Source: JBBQFI01 sp038321775 (lineage in GTDB: Bacteria; Verrucomicrobiota; Verrucomicrobiia; Chthoniobacterales; UBA10450). Taken from it: a DNA stretch of 64,000 bases. The position numbers were made by a program, and so were the translations under genes. Positions within the stretch are counted from its first letter, which is position 1, and each line of letters starts with the position of its first letter. Below are positions 45,619 through 54,661 of this stretch, piece by piece. The stretch covers positions 62,001-126,000 of the forward strand of contig JBBQFI010000007.1 of the NCBI GenBank assembly GCA_038321775.1. Direction: 5' to 3'. Under the pieces are notes generated by a model. It searched no databases. It was not told the DNA's origin and saw only the letters and a list, made by a program, of their open reading frames with translations.

Positions 45619-46269
45619 TTATCGGCTCAATTGACCGAGCAAACGCGACGCTCCTGCAGGCGCCGCGACACGGCCGCTCAAGATTGCGCGCGCGCTGACT
45701 CCGCGCCCGTAATAATGTCTGTTAGCGTCTTTCTGCGTCGCGATCACTGCACCTTCGAGTGAGACACCTGCGAACAACCCTTTGCTTCGACTGTAAGTAT
45801 AGAGAGCCGCTGTCGGCGTCACGCCCGCTTGTGCATCCCGACCGACTGGACCGGCCGCAGCACTTGCATCCGCTCCGATAGTGACGTTGCCGTCACGTGA
45901 GAACGCTCGGACAGCATCGCGGGTGTTGAGCACAATAACGAAGTCGGTTACTTGCGCGCCGATTTGAAAACCGAAACCTGCGCCGCCAGTACCGATGAAC
46001 GATGGTCCCGACCATCCATTCTCCGTACGAGAGACGACAACTCCCTGGCCGCCTTTCCCGCTAATCCCGAATCCTACTTTTAAAACGCGAATAATCGCGA
46101 GACCGCGCGCTTCGCTCAAAACAGTCTCTGGAATACTCTGCTCGGGCATGTGACGAAAATCCTTGATAATACCGGCCGATTGATTGACGATTTCCTGCTC
46201 GGTCATGGCGCGAGCGTCGACGAGCGAAAGACTGCAGAGAACGAGAACTGAAGCGAAGCGTTTCATCAT
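45619..46269 (-). CDS. Exported SYLF (Ysc84-like) domain protein
   Basis: I set the start at the ATG pair at 46264-46269 (MMKRFASVLVLCSLSLVDARA), which gives a signal peptide. The longest frame adds about 24 unlikely residues. The core ARGLAIIRVLKVGFGISGKG, GVVVSRTENGWSGPSFIGTG, GFQIGAQVTDFVIVLNT and SKGLFAGVSLEGAVI is diagnostic of the SYLF/Ysc84 domain. In eukaryotes this domain binds phosphoinositides. Bacterial members are exported and of unknown role. Confidence 0.88.
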   Translation of the reverse strand: MMKRFASVLVLCSLSLVDARAMTEQEIVNQSAGIIKDFRHMPEQSIPETVLSEARGLAIIRVLKVGFGISGKGGQGVVVSRTENGWSGPSFIGTGGAGFGFQIGAQVTDFVIVLNTRDAVRAFSRDGNVTIGADASAAAGPVGRDAQAGVTPTAALYTYSRSKGLFAGVSLEGAVIATQKDANRHYYGRGVSARAILSGRVAAPAGASRLLGQLSR

Positions 46270-46454
46270 GGTGCTAATAGTTCGCTCGCTTCGGTCGTAA
46301 CGGACGTATTTAGCCCTCCGTATTGGCCGCGGGTCTGCCAAATGTTTGTCTAAACTTTGCCATCACGAACGTGGCCGATGAAATTTTACTTTCTTCTTCG
46401 GCGGCTTCGACATTTCTTTAGCGACGCGTGCGCCGCCTAAAGGACGCGTTTTAA

Positions 46455-46943
46455 ATGGAACCAATTACCGATCTCCAGAGCGACGCCTATTTCATGGGCG
46501 AAGCGCTGCGGCTCGCGCGCAAAGCATATGAAGCAGAGGAAGTCCCAATCGGCGCGGTGGTCGTGCGCGCGGGTAAGATCATTGGTCGCGCTTACAATCA
46601 GGTTGAAGTTTTAAAAGATGCCACGGCGCATGCCGAAATGCTCGCGCTCACGCAGGCCGAAGCTGCGGTGGGCGACTGGCGCCTAACCGATTGCGACCTT
46701 TATGTGACGAAAGAACCGTGTCCCATGTGTGCTGGCGCACTCGTGCATGTGCGAATACGGCGCGTGATTTTTGGATGCGATGACGAACGCGGCGGCGCGG
46801 CGGGCGGCGTTCTGAATCTATTGCAAATGCCTGCGCTAAATCATCGCTGCGAAATTACAGCAGGCGTTCTGCGCGAAGAATGCAGTGCGCTACTGCAAAG
46901 TTTTTTTCGGGCCAAACGTTCGCGCGAAGTTCCGCCCTCATAA
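46455..46943 (+). CDS. tadA: tRNA-specific adenosine deaminase
   Basis: TadA converts A34 to inosine in tRNA-Arg. The 162-residue protein has the zinc site DATAHAEMLALTQAE (His and catalytic Glu) and KEPCPMCAGALVHVRI (two Cys), plus the N-terminal LRLARKAYEAEEVPIGAVVV. These features, and GGVLNLLQMPALNHRCEI near the C-terminus, favour TadA over other CDA-fold deaminases. The tRNA-Gln gene follows on the opposite strand after 10 bases. Confidence 0.93.
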   Translation: MEPITDLQSDAYFMGEALRLARKAYEAEEVPIGAVVVRAGKIIGRAYNQVEVLKDATAHAEMLALTQAEAAVGDWRLTDCDLYVTKEPCPMCAGALVHVRIRRVIFGCDDERGGAAGGVLNLLQMPALNHRCEITAGVLREECSALLQSFFRAKRSREVPPS

Positions 46944-46953
46944 AACAAGGATG

Positions 46954-47029
46954 AATGGCTGCCTCGCTAGGACTCGAACCTAGACAAAGAGATCCAGAAT
47001 CTCTCGTGCTACCATTACACCACGAGGCA
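46954..47029 (-). tRNA. trnQ: tRNA-Gln (anticodon CUG)
   Basis: Read on the minus strand, the sequence folds into a complete cloverleaf. The acceptor stem is TGCCTCG/CGAGGCA with discriminator G and encoded CCA. The D arm is GTGGTGTAATGGTAGCAC, the anticodon stem AGAGA/TCTCT encloses the loop TTCTGGA with anticodon CTG, and the T arm is CTAGG-TTCGAGT-CCTAG. The U1 start and the CUG anticodon fit glutamine. MnmA, encoded at 15614, normally modifies UUG-reading tRNA-Gln, not this isoacceptor. Confidence 0.95.
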
Positions 47030-47084
47030 AAAGCGGAAAAAACTAGAACGTAATTGTCAGGCCGCAAGTCACGCGGGCAGCAAC

Positions 47085-48407
47085 TTACTTCGCTGAAATT
47101 TTTGCACCGAGAACGTATTCCGCGCCTTCTCGGGCTCCTTCCAGCTCCATGGACTTTCCGCTCTTTGCCACCAAAGCGCGAGCGCGTTCTACGATTTCGT
47201 CCACCATCGCGTCGTCGTGATTTGGATCGTGATGAAAAAGCACCAGCTTGCGCGCGTTCGCCTCGAGAGCGAGCGAAACAACGCTGCTCAACGAGCCGTG
47301 TCCCCAGCCGACGTGCTCCTCGTATTCCTCATCCGTGTATTGCGCGTCAAGAATCACGATGTCGCAACCGTACAGAAATTCGACAACCTTCGCGCGCTCG
47401 GCCACGGCAAAACTGCGCGCTTCTTCTTCGCTGATGCCATCGCGCGATGCGAGTTGCAGTTTGAGCGATTCGTACGGTTCGTTATCCGGCAAAAACGCGA
47501 TTGAACCCGAGCTGGTAAATAAACGATAGCCGGCGCAGATGCCCGGATGATTGGCAAACTTGGAGCGCACTTTTACGCGGCCGATTTGAAATTCCATATC
47601 CTTGAGTTCTTCGATCGCGAGATGACTGGGCAACTCGCGCAGGCTCACCGGAAAAAAAGGCGTCTCCATTTGGCCTGCGAGAATTGTCCCCAAACCAGCA
47701 CGGGCACCCTCGTAACCCAAAACGCGAATCAAATTCTTCTGATTGTAAGCAGGTGAAAAGAAAGGCAACCCCTGAATGTGATCCCAATGCGTGTGCGTGA
47801 TGAGCAGAGTTAACTTCATCGAGCGCGCGCCGAATTCCTTATCCAGCGCGAGACCGAGTGCGCGAATACCAGTTCCGGCATCGAGAATGATGATCTCGCC
47901 ATCGGCTCGGACTTCCACGCAGCTGGTGTTTCCGCCGTAGCCGACTGTGCTCGGGCCCGGCACCGGAATCGATCCGCGCACGCCCCACAATTTAATTCGA
48001 GTCGGCGCCTGGTCCCAATCTGGTTTTTTCACGTGCGGGCGGCCGGGGATTTCCGGGAGCAGGCGATCGATGACGCTCGCGAGAAGTTCCCACGTGATGG
48101 GCTTGAGCAAATATTCATCGGCGCCGGCCTGAAACGCGTTCGTTCGATCAACAGCATAATCGCGACCCGAAACGACAATAATTTTTGTCGGCTGCAATTG
48201 TTCGCGAATCGTTCGGCAAACCTGAAAGCCGTTCGATTTCGGCATGAGCAAATCGCACAGGATTAACTCCGGCCGGTTTTTCAGAGCAGACTGAATACCG
48301 CTCTCGCCGTCGCTCGCCTCGAGCACATTCCAACCATCGGTGGCGAGAAGATCGGCCATAGCTCGCCGGCTGTCGGTATCGTCGTCAATTATCAGAACGC
48401 GCGCCAT
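47085..48407 (-). CDS. Response regulator receiver fused to a metallo-beta-lactamase-fold hydrolase
   Basis: Residues 1-120 form a CheY-like receiver: VLIIDDDTDS (acidic pair), LILCDLLMPKSNGF (phosphorylated Asp), IIVVSGRDY and EYLLKPITWEL (Lys). From about residue 135 a metallo-beta-lactamase-fold hydrolase follows, starting KLWGVRGSIPVPGPSTVGYG, with the metal motif LLITHTHWDHIQG, later FANHPGICAGYRL, VILDAQYTDEEY and a terminal LVLFHHDP. The first block is common in cyclic-nucleotide-phosphodiesterase-like and RNase Z-like MBL proteins. The fusion suggests phosphorylation-controlled hydrolysis of a small nucleotide or RNA. No partner kinase lies next to it. Confidence 0.85.
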   Translation of the reverse strand: MARVLIIDDDTDSRRAMADLLATDGWNVLEASDGESGIQSALKNRPELILCDLLMPKSNGFQVCRTIREQLQPTKIIVVSGRDYAVDRTNAFQAGADEYLLKPITWELLASVIDRLLPEIPGRPHVKKPDWDQAPTRIKLWGVRGSIPVPGPSTVGYGGNTSCVEVRADGEIIILDAGTGIRALGLALDKEFGARSMKLTLLITHTHWDHIQGLPFFSPAYNQKNLIRVLGYEGARAGLGTILAGQMETPFFPVSLRELPSHLAIEELKDMEFQIGRVKVRSKFANHPGICAGYRLFTSSGSIAFLPDNEPYESLKLQLASRDGISEEEARSFAVAERAKVVEFLYGCDIVILDAQYTDEEYEEHVGWGHGSLSSVVSLALEANARKLVLFHHDPNHDDAMVDEIVERARALVAKSGKSMELEGAREGAEYVLGAKISAK

Positions 48408-48450
48408 GAGTACCCTGAGTTGGGCAGCAGCGTTTTATCGCAGCGCTTTA

Positions 48451-48846
48451 TTAAAGCAAGCTCGAACCGAAGGCTCCCGGGCCGCGTTTCCAACGCAATT
48501 CCGGCGTGAGATTGATTTCCTCGGGATGGACTTCAAATCCCGCCGCGCGCAGGAGGTAAGCGATGCCTTCGCGGCTTTCCATCGTCTCTTTCAAACTTCG
48601 CGCAAAGAGCTCGATGTATTCCTTGTAGGATTCGAGCGCGAGTTTGCCTTCGGCGAAATGTTCAGCCAGCGCTTCGTCGTGATAATCAATTAAATCAATG
48701 AGCGCTCGCTTTAACTTGAGCCGCATTTCCGGATCGACCACCACTTTGAATGGCGTCGCACCGGAATCAGGCAGGGACAGAGTTTGCTTCTTCGTTACGG
48801 CCGGTTCCGCCGGCGAAACGAGCTGATAATCACGCGGTTTCTCCAT
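48451..48846 (-). CDS. Conserved-looking hypothetical protein
   Basis: The 131-residue product has no signal peptide or membrane helix. It is acidic and mostly helical, with FKVVVDPEMRLKLKRALIDL and EYIELFARSLKETMESREGI, ending in a less charged RWKRGPGAFGSSLL. I cannot assign a family. It lies 44 bases upstream of the receiver/MBL fusion on the same strand and may be cotranscribed with it. Confidence 0.6.
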   Translation of the reverse strand: MEKPRDYQLVSPAEPAVTKKQTLSLPDSGATPFKVVVDPEMRLKLKRALIDLIDYHDEALAEHFAEGKLALESYKEYIELFARSLKETMESREGIAYLLRAAGFEVHPEEINLTPELRWKRGPGAFGSSLL

Positions 48847-48899
48847 GAGCTCTACTCGTCAGGCAAATGGTTTATGCCACAGCTGCCACCTGCCAACTC

Positions 48900-50975
48900 T
48901 TAGAAGAATATCGGAATGATCAAGATGGCAACGATATTCACGACTTTAATCATCGGATTAATCGCTGGCCCAGCCGTGTCCTTGTAAGGATCGCCCACCG
49001 TATCGCCCGTCACGGCCGCGGCATGCGCGAACGAACCTTTGCCGCCTAGGTTGCCTTCTTCGATAAATTTCTTCGCGTTGTCCCAAGCCCCACCGCTGGA
49101 AGTCATGGCAATAGCGACGAACAAACCGGTGACAATCGTTCCAACAAGCATACCGCCAAGAACGACCGGCCCGAGCGGTTTGATCATAGCGACGGCGAGA
49201 ACGAATACGATCGGCAGCAATGCTGGAACAATCATTTCGCGCAGCGCCGCTTTCGTTACGATATCGACGCAAACGCCGTAATCGGGTTTATCTTCGCCGC
49301 GCAAAATTCCTGGCTTGGCTTGCAATTGCCGCCTCACTTCGCGCACGACCGCGCCCGCAGCTTTGCCGACTGCGTCCATGCTGAAGGCGGTAAAAATAAA
49401 TGGAAGTAATCCGCCGATGAACAAACCGATAATGACTTTCGGCTCCGTCAGTGAAAACTGAAATGAGAACGCGTGGCCGCTTGCGGTAATGTGGGCGCGG
49501 AGTTCCTCGACGTAAGACCCGAAAAGCACGAGCGCTGCGAGGCCGGCCGAAGCGATGGCATAACCTTTCGTTACGGCTTTCATCGTGTTGCCCACGGCGT
49601 CCAGATCATCGGTAATGCCGCGCACTTCTTTCGGCAGATTGCTCATCACCGCGATGCCACCGGCGTTGTCGGTAATCGGGCCGAAGGCATCGAGCGAAAT
49701 AATAATTCCCGCCATGGAAAGCATGCTCATGACGGCGATGGCAATTCCATAAAGACCGGCGAAATGAAAACTGAACAAAATAGCCAGGCCGATGAATCCC
49801 ACAGGCAACGCCGTCGCATGTTGGCCGATGGCGAGACCCGCGATGATGTTCGTGGCGTGACCGGTTTCAGACGCCTTCGCGATTTTTCGAACCGGGCTGT
49901 AGCTGGTGGAGGTGTAGTAATTCGTGATCACGACCACGATGCCGGTCATGAGCAAACCGACAAGCGAAGCGCAATAAAGGTCCGTCGCGGACCGAGCGAT
50001 GCCGGCAATCGTCACTCCGTTCGGGAAAAAATAATGCGTCGCTGGCCAGAACAAAATCGCTGAGACAAGCGCACTGGCACCGACCGCGCCCATCAGAATC
50101 GTCCCCGGCTTCCCACTGGTTAGGTTGACGAACAAAATTCCACAAATTGCACCGAGGACCGAAATCCCGCCGAGAACGAATGGATAAATAATCGCCGCTG
50201 GTGTTTGCGCGAGCGTGAGCGCGCCGACCAAAATCGCGCCAATTAAACTGACGGCGTACGTTTCGAAAACGTCTGCTGCCATCCCAGCGCAATCACCCAC
50301 GTTGTCGCCAACGTTATCCGCGATCGTAGCGGGATTTCGCGGATCGTCTTCCTCGAGGTTGCTCTCGATCTTGCCGACCAAATCTGCGCCGACATCTGCC
50401 GCCTTCGTATAAATTCCGCCGCCGAGTCGCGCGAACACGCTGATCAAGCTCGCACCCAAGGCGAGCCCGATCAGGCTGCGTACCGCATTATCCGGCCCGA
50501 TCATTTTCGTTGCGACGGAATAGAAAATTCCTACCGCGAGCAAGGCGAGTCCCACGACAAGCAAACCCGTAACCGCGCCACCGTTGAATGCGACACGCAA
50601 CGCCTTTGCACGCGATTGCGTCGCGGCTTGCGTTGTCCGGACATTGGCCAAGACAGCGATCCGCATTCCGATGAAACCGGCCGCAAGTGAACAAGCGGCG
50701 CCGATCACAAATCCGAAGGCGGTGGGATGATCTTTAAAGAAAAAGAGCAGCACAAAGATGACGACTGCAATCACGCTGATCGTGATGACCTGTCGGTTGA
50801 GATACGCCTTTGCGCCTTCCTGGACGGCAGCGGCAATTTCCCGCATGCGCTCGTTTCCGTCAGAGCAACGCAAGATCGATGCGATGAGGAAAAACGCGAA
50901 AATCAGGCCGGCAACCGCGCACAAAATCGAAAAAGTAATGCCGGAATCAAGCATCGTTAGGGCAAACAAAGTCAT
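48900..50975 (-). CDS. hppA: Membrane-bound H+-translocating pyrophosphatase
   Basis: The enzyme couples PPi hydrolysis to proton pumping across the cytoplasmic membrane. The 691-residue product has about 16 membrane helices and the substrate-binding motifs GIYTKAADVGADLVGKIE, DDPRNPATIADNVGDNVGD and, in the C-terminal half, DNAKKFIEEG with GDTVGDPYKDTAGPAINP. The K+-determining position reads GNTMKAVTKG, with Lys where potassium-dependent enzymes have Ala, so a potassium-independent proton pump is expected. The strongly hydrophobic N-terminus contains a dispersed motif copy (50954). Confidence 0.96.
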   Translation of the reverse strand: MTLFALTMLDSGITFSILCAVAGLIFAFFLIASILRCSDGNERMREIAAAVQEGAKAYLNRQVITISVIAVVIFVLLFFFKDHPTAFGFVIGAACSLAAGFIGMRIAVLANVRTTQAATQSRAKALRVAFNGGAVTGLLVVGLALLAVGIFYSVATKMIGPDNAVRSLIGLALGASLISVFARLGGGIYTKAADVGADLVGKIESNLEEDDPRNPATIADNVGDNVGDCAGMAADVFETYAVSLIGAILVGALTLAQTPAAIIYPFVLGGISVLGAICGILFVNLTSGKPGTILMGAVGASALVSAILFWPATHYFFPNGVTIAGIARSATDLYCASLVGLLMTGIVVVITNYYTSTSYSPVRKIAKASETGHATNIIAGLAIGQHATALPVGFIGLAILFSFHFAGLYGIAIAVMSMLSMAGIIISLDAFGPITDNAGGIAVMSNLPKEVRGITDDLDAVGNTMKAVTKGYAIASAGLAALVLFGSYVEELRAHITASGHAFSFQFSLTEPKVIIGLFIGGLLPFIFTAFSMDAVGKAAGAVVREVRRQLQAKPGILRGEDKPDYGVCVDIVTKAALREMIVPALLPIVFVLAVAMIKPLGPVVLGGMLVGTIVTGLFVAIAMTSSGGAWDNAKKFIEEGNLGGKGSFAHAAAVTGDTVGDPYKDTAGPAINPMIKVVNIVAILIIPIFF

Positions 50976-51115
50976 AAGGAGGTTTTCGCGTGAAAGTGGC
51001 AGACATTAGTGGGTTTTAGTCCACTGGCAACGCGAAACTGAAACGCCATCGCGCTACACGCCGCGAAATATTTTGGCTCGCAATTTCGCAACCGAATGCA
51101 GAATCCTTTGGTCTA

Positions 51116-51835
51116 GTGATAAGTAAATTTTTTATCCCCGCCTTCTTTTTTTCCTCGCTCGTCAGTTTGGCTGCTGCAGGACAGACGATCACGCAGGAAG
51201 AGCTTGTTCGGCGCGCGCAGGAGCTCTTCGACTCTGTGGTCCCGGGCAATCAGGAACCGTGGAAAAAGTATTACGCCGAAGATTGCCTTTATGCCGATGA
51301 AAAAGGGCGCAATCTTAATAAGATGGCGCTCGTAGCGGATATCACGGCCATGCCCAATGGGTATTCCGGTGCGATCAAAGTCGTTAGGCCGCAAAGCCGA
51401 ATCGTAGGTGACACCGCCGTTTTGAGTTACGACCTCGACGAAACCGAAACCATCTTCGGCCAGAATCTGAAGGCACGTTATCATCAAACCGATACGTGGC
51501 TGAAGCGCAATGGATTTTGGCAAATCATTGCCTCACAAGTTTTTCGTTATTATCAGGACCCTGCCATCGGGAAAGCGGACACGAAAAAGTTTCCTGAATT
51601 CGCGGGTACCTACGAATTAGCGGCGGGACAAACCCGCACCGTCACAGCGGAGAAAGATAGTCTTTTTGTCGAGCGAAAGGGGAAACGCGAAGAACTGTTC
51701 CCTGAATCTGGCGATATCTTTTTCCGCAAGGGTGTGGAAGGTCGCATTCTTTTTCGCGCCGATGCCAGCGGAAAGATCGATGCGCTGATCGACCGCCGAA
51801 ATAACGAAGACGTCATCTGGCGGAAAACGAAATAG
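51116..51835 (+). CDS. Exported NTF2-like (DUF4440-type) protein
   Basis: The gene starts with GTG at 51116 and opens a signal peptide (MISKFFIPAFFFSSLVSLAA, then AGQTI). The first half of the mature protein is a SnoaL/NTF2-like cone: PWKKYYAEDCLYADEKGR, then AVLSYDLDETETIFGQNL and RYHQTDTWLKRNGFWQIIAS. The second half, about 90 residues, is beta-rich (FAGTYELAAGQTRTVTAEKD and KGVEGRILFRADASGKIDAL) and resembles the C-terminal module seen in some exported peptidase-associated proteins. Enzyme activity cannot be deduced. Confidence 0.75.
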   Translation: MISKFFIPAFFFSSLVSLAAAGQTITQEELVRRAQELFDSVVPGNQEPWKKYYAEDCLYADEKGRNLNKMALVADITAMPNGYSGAIKVVRPQSRIVGDTAVLSYDLDETETIFGQNLKARYHQTDTWLKRNGFWQIIASQVFRYYQDPAIGKADTKKFPEFAGTYELAAGQTRTVTAEKDSLFVERKGKREELFPESGDIFFRKGVEGRILFRADASGKIDALIDRRNNEDVIWRKTK

Positions 51836-51855
51836 ATGATTCGATGTTTTATTCG

Positions 51856-52743
51856 TTAGGCGCTCGCGACGGATTCTTTCGTGTCTCGGCTCGAAACTGC
51901 CGGATCGATGGAGTTTAAGACCGTGTATGCCGCTTCGAACGCAGTTGCGCAAACTGCACCGTCCTTATCGAATGAAGGATCATATCCGGCGATGGTAAGA
52001 GCTTTGATCGGCAAGTTCGAGGCGATGACCGATAAAAGTTTTTGCAGATCGATGCGTGAAAATCCATCGCGCGCAGAATAGCTATTGGCTCGTCCTTCCG
52101 TGGGATCGAGCGCGTCAAGATCCAGGTGAAGATAAAACTGTGGAACTTCCTGAGCGAGCGCTCGGAGCACCGGTTCAATTCCCAAAGTCGCGGCATCGAC
52201 ACTTAGACGAACTATTTTCGATCGCGCCAGTGCTGTTTCCTCGCCTCCGTCCAGATCGCGCGCACCAAGCAGAACGACATTTTTATCCGATACTGGTTCG
52301 AATCCTTCGATAGTACGGGCCAATTCAACCCAGCAACGTCCCGTTGCGGTCGCCAGCGTCATGCCGTCGAGAAAACCGCTCATGGTTGTCTGCGGTGTGT
52401 TGAAGTCGCCGTGCGCATCGAGCCAAACCACTCCCGTGTTGGCCCCAAGCGCCGCGATTACACCGACCGCCGCGTTGCAGTTCCCGGAAAGGACAATAGG
52501 AAATCGTTTCGCCTCACGCGCCCGGCGAACATGATCGGCGACGGAGCGCATGAGCTCAAAACTTGTCTGGACTTCGGCGCGCCAGTTTTGCGAAGCCGGC
52601 TCGACGATTTCGAGATCCGCGGTGTGACCTTGAGCGGCCAAATGTTCCTTTAGACCAGAGGAACACAAATGTTCCGGCCCCGCTCCCATGCGGACGTTGC
52701 GTTGTCCGGAATCATAGGGGACGAGTAAAAGTCTTAGATCCAT
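51856..52743 (-). CDS. Arginase/agmatinase-fold protein with an altered metal site
   Basis: The 295-residue protein has the ureohydrolase fold. GVVWLDAHGDFNTPQTTMSG supplies the DAHxD ligands, and FYLHLDLDALDPTEG supplies the DxD ligands. The first metal motif, GGDHS in true arginases, reads LSGNCNAAVGV here, so the His that binds one Mn is replaced. A one-metal enzyme, a different substrate or a non-catalytic role are all possible. The TAA stop lies in a dispersed motif copy (51853-51861). Confidence 0.85.
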   Translation of the reverse strand: MDLRLLLVPYDSGQRNVRMGAGPEHLCSSGLKEHLAAQGHTADLEIVEPASQNWRAEVQTSFELMRSVADHVRRAREAKRFPIVLSGNCNAAVGVIAALGANTGVVWLDAHGDFNTPQTTMSGFLDGMTLATATGRCWVELARTIEGFEPVSDKNVVLLGARDLDGGEETALARSKIVRLSVDAATLGIEPVLRALAQEVPQFYLHLDLDALDPTEGRANSYSARDGFSRIDLQKLLSVIASNLPIKALTIAGYDPSFDKDGAVCATAFEAAYTVLNSIDPAVSSRDTKESVASA

Positions 52744-52827
52744 GCGGTGTTATCGTTGAAGGAGATGCCAACGCCAACTCGGATTTCTGTCATCGCGAAT
52801 GATTTGCCCTAACGAGAACAGATTGCG

Positions 52828-54393
52828 CTACAGTTCGAAAAAAGTGCGCAGACGTTGGAGAAAGGTCGCCTTGTATTCGCGTTCTTTTTCCGTTTGTTCA
52901 GCCATAGGTGTGGCGTCGCGCACAATGCCTTCGGTTTCCATTTTGCGTTCCGCGAGCAAGCCGCTCAGTTGATCAAGACATTCAGGAGAATGATGGAGCA
53001 GCTCGGCCATAATGGGTTTGCTGATTTCGAGGACGACGCAATCACGCTCCGCTTGAACGGTGGCGGTCCGCGGCTCGCCCGTGAGCAATGACATTTCACC
53101 AAAACAATCCCCAGCTCGGAGAACGCCGACACGAATGGCTGTTCCATTCCGCGCGACGGAGACATGCGCTGTGCCGCGAAGGAGGATGAACATTGAATCT
53201 CCTTCGGTGCCTTCCTCGATCAAGCGTTCGCCGCGGCCAAAGCGATTGAGAACTGATTGCTTGATGAGTCCGTCCACTTGTTCGTCCGCGAGGCAGTGAA
53301 ACAACGGCTCGCGGCGAAGGATAGCGCGCGCTTCTTCATGGCCCTCGGCCGTGGCATCTTTCGCTTTGCGTTCCAGCTGAAGTGTCCGAATGGGGAAGGG
53401 GATCGTGATGCGCTGGCGCCGCAATTCATACCAGACATTGGTGCGAATGGCATCGCTCACTTCATTGATGGCAGCGTGGTTGCCCATGTAAAATTTGATT
53501 TCGTAAATCACCGCGGACTCACCGAAATCGACGAGGAATATTTTCGGCGGCGGATCGCGCAGGACGAGCTGGGCGCTGACCGTGGCGCGCATGAGCGCGT
53601 CTTTTACGCGATTTGGCGGATTGTGATACTCGACACCGACGCGAATGCGCATGGCGTGGATTTGGGTCGGGTAATGAAGATTGACAATCGTTTGCCTGAC
53701 GATCTCATTGTTGGGAATGTCGAGATAAATGCCGTCGTTCGTGCGCAGACGAGTGGAGCGCCAGTTAATCTCCATCACTTCGGCGAAACGCTCGCCGATT
53801 TGTAACCAATCCCCGACCTTGTAGGGCCGGCTGATCTGAAGAGAAATGCCCGCGATGATTCCGCCGAAAAGATTTTGCCCGGCGAAACCAAGGATGATGG
53901 CGGCAATCCCGGAACCGGCGAGAAGTCCTTTTAGCTGAGATTCGGCGTGATAAACGAAACTGAGGACGAAGAGGAGAGCGATGAGAAAAACGAAAAGCGC
54001 CACCATCTCGCGGAGGAAATGCGGGATGGGTGTTTGCCGTTTCTTTTCGAAATAATAATCCCAGAGGTAGCGATTGATCAGCGCGACGACGATGACGGTG
54101 CTGGTGAGCGCGAGAAGCGCGCCGATGTGCTGACGGAATTGCAGCGACATTCCATATGTCAAAATCGCTACGTAAAATGCGAGCGTGAGACAAAAGAGTT
54201 GAAACATCACGCCAAGCCGCACTCCGGCGCGGCGTTTTAAAATTCGTCCGATGGAAAGAGTGACGAAGAACGTCAGAAAAAAGACGATGATCGTGACGGC
54301 AGCTCGCTCTGTTTCTGACAAACTAGGAAACATCTTTGGCACGATAGCAGTGGGATTGGTCCACGGACAAGTTCGCTCGATCATCCTCATCAA
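52828..54393 (-). CDS. MscS-family channel with C-terminal cyclic-nucleotide-binding domain
   Basis: The 521-residue protein has four N-terminal membrane helices and the MscS pore helix with small residues, LLAGSGIAAIILGFAGQNLF (about residues 155-180), followed by the beta domain RPYKVGDWLQIGERFAEVME and FLVDFGESAVIYEIKFYMG. From about residue 360 a cNMP-binding domain follows, with LIEEGTEGDSMFILLRGTAHV and the phosphate-binding cassette CFGEMSLLTGEPRTATVQA. This layout matches bacterial cyclic-nucleotide-gated MscS-like channels. The ATG at 54393 was kept, but later in-frame Met codons (54384 and 54333) are possible. A motif copy follows the stop at 52808. Confidence 0.9.
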   Translation of the reverse strand: MMRMIERTCPWTNPTAIVPKMFPSLSETERAAVTIIVFFLTFFVTLSIGRILKRRAGVRLGVMFQLFCLTLAFYVAILTYGMSLQFRQHIGALLALTSTVIVVALINRYLWDYYFEKKRQTPIPHFLREMVALFVFLIALLFVLSFVYHAESQLKGLLAGSGIAAIILGFAGQNLFGGIIAGISLQISRPYKVGDWLQIGERFAEVMEINWRSTRLRTNDGIYLDIPNNEIVRQTIVNLHYPTQIHAMRIRVGVEYHNPPNRVKDALMRATVSAQLVLRDPPPKIFLVDFGESAVIYEIKFYMGNHAAINEVSDAIRTNVWYELRRQRITIPFPIRTLQLERKAKDATAEGHEEARAILRREPLFHCLADEQVDGLIKQSVLNRFGRGERLIEEGTEGDSMFILLRGTAHVSVARNGTAIRVGVLRAGDCFGEMSLLTGEPRTATVQAERDCVVLEISKPIMAELLHHSPECLDQLSGLLAERKMETEGIVRDATPMAEQTEKEREYKATFLQRLRTFFEL

Positions 54394-54661
54394 ATAAGGA
54401 CATTTCCCGTGGCCGATTGTGAATGGTTATTCTGTCGGCAATCGGGCTGGATCAGGCCTCGGTGAGCCCGTATTTCTGGTAACCATGCAAATCGCAGACT
54501 TCCCTGCTTTTCTCGCTGGCTGAACGAGACGTAAACAACAGTCTTCAAGATGTTAGCGCCCATTCCTCAATCTAAAAAAATCTTCGTCCGCAGGCGGAAA
54601 ACAGGAGAGTTTCCGCACTTTTTTATTGTAGTTTTAGCAATCTTCATAGATAACAGACTCC

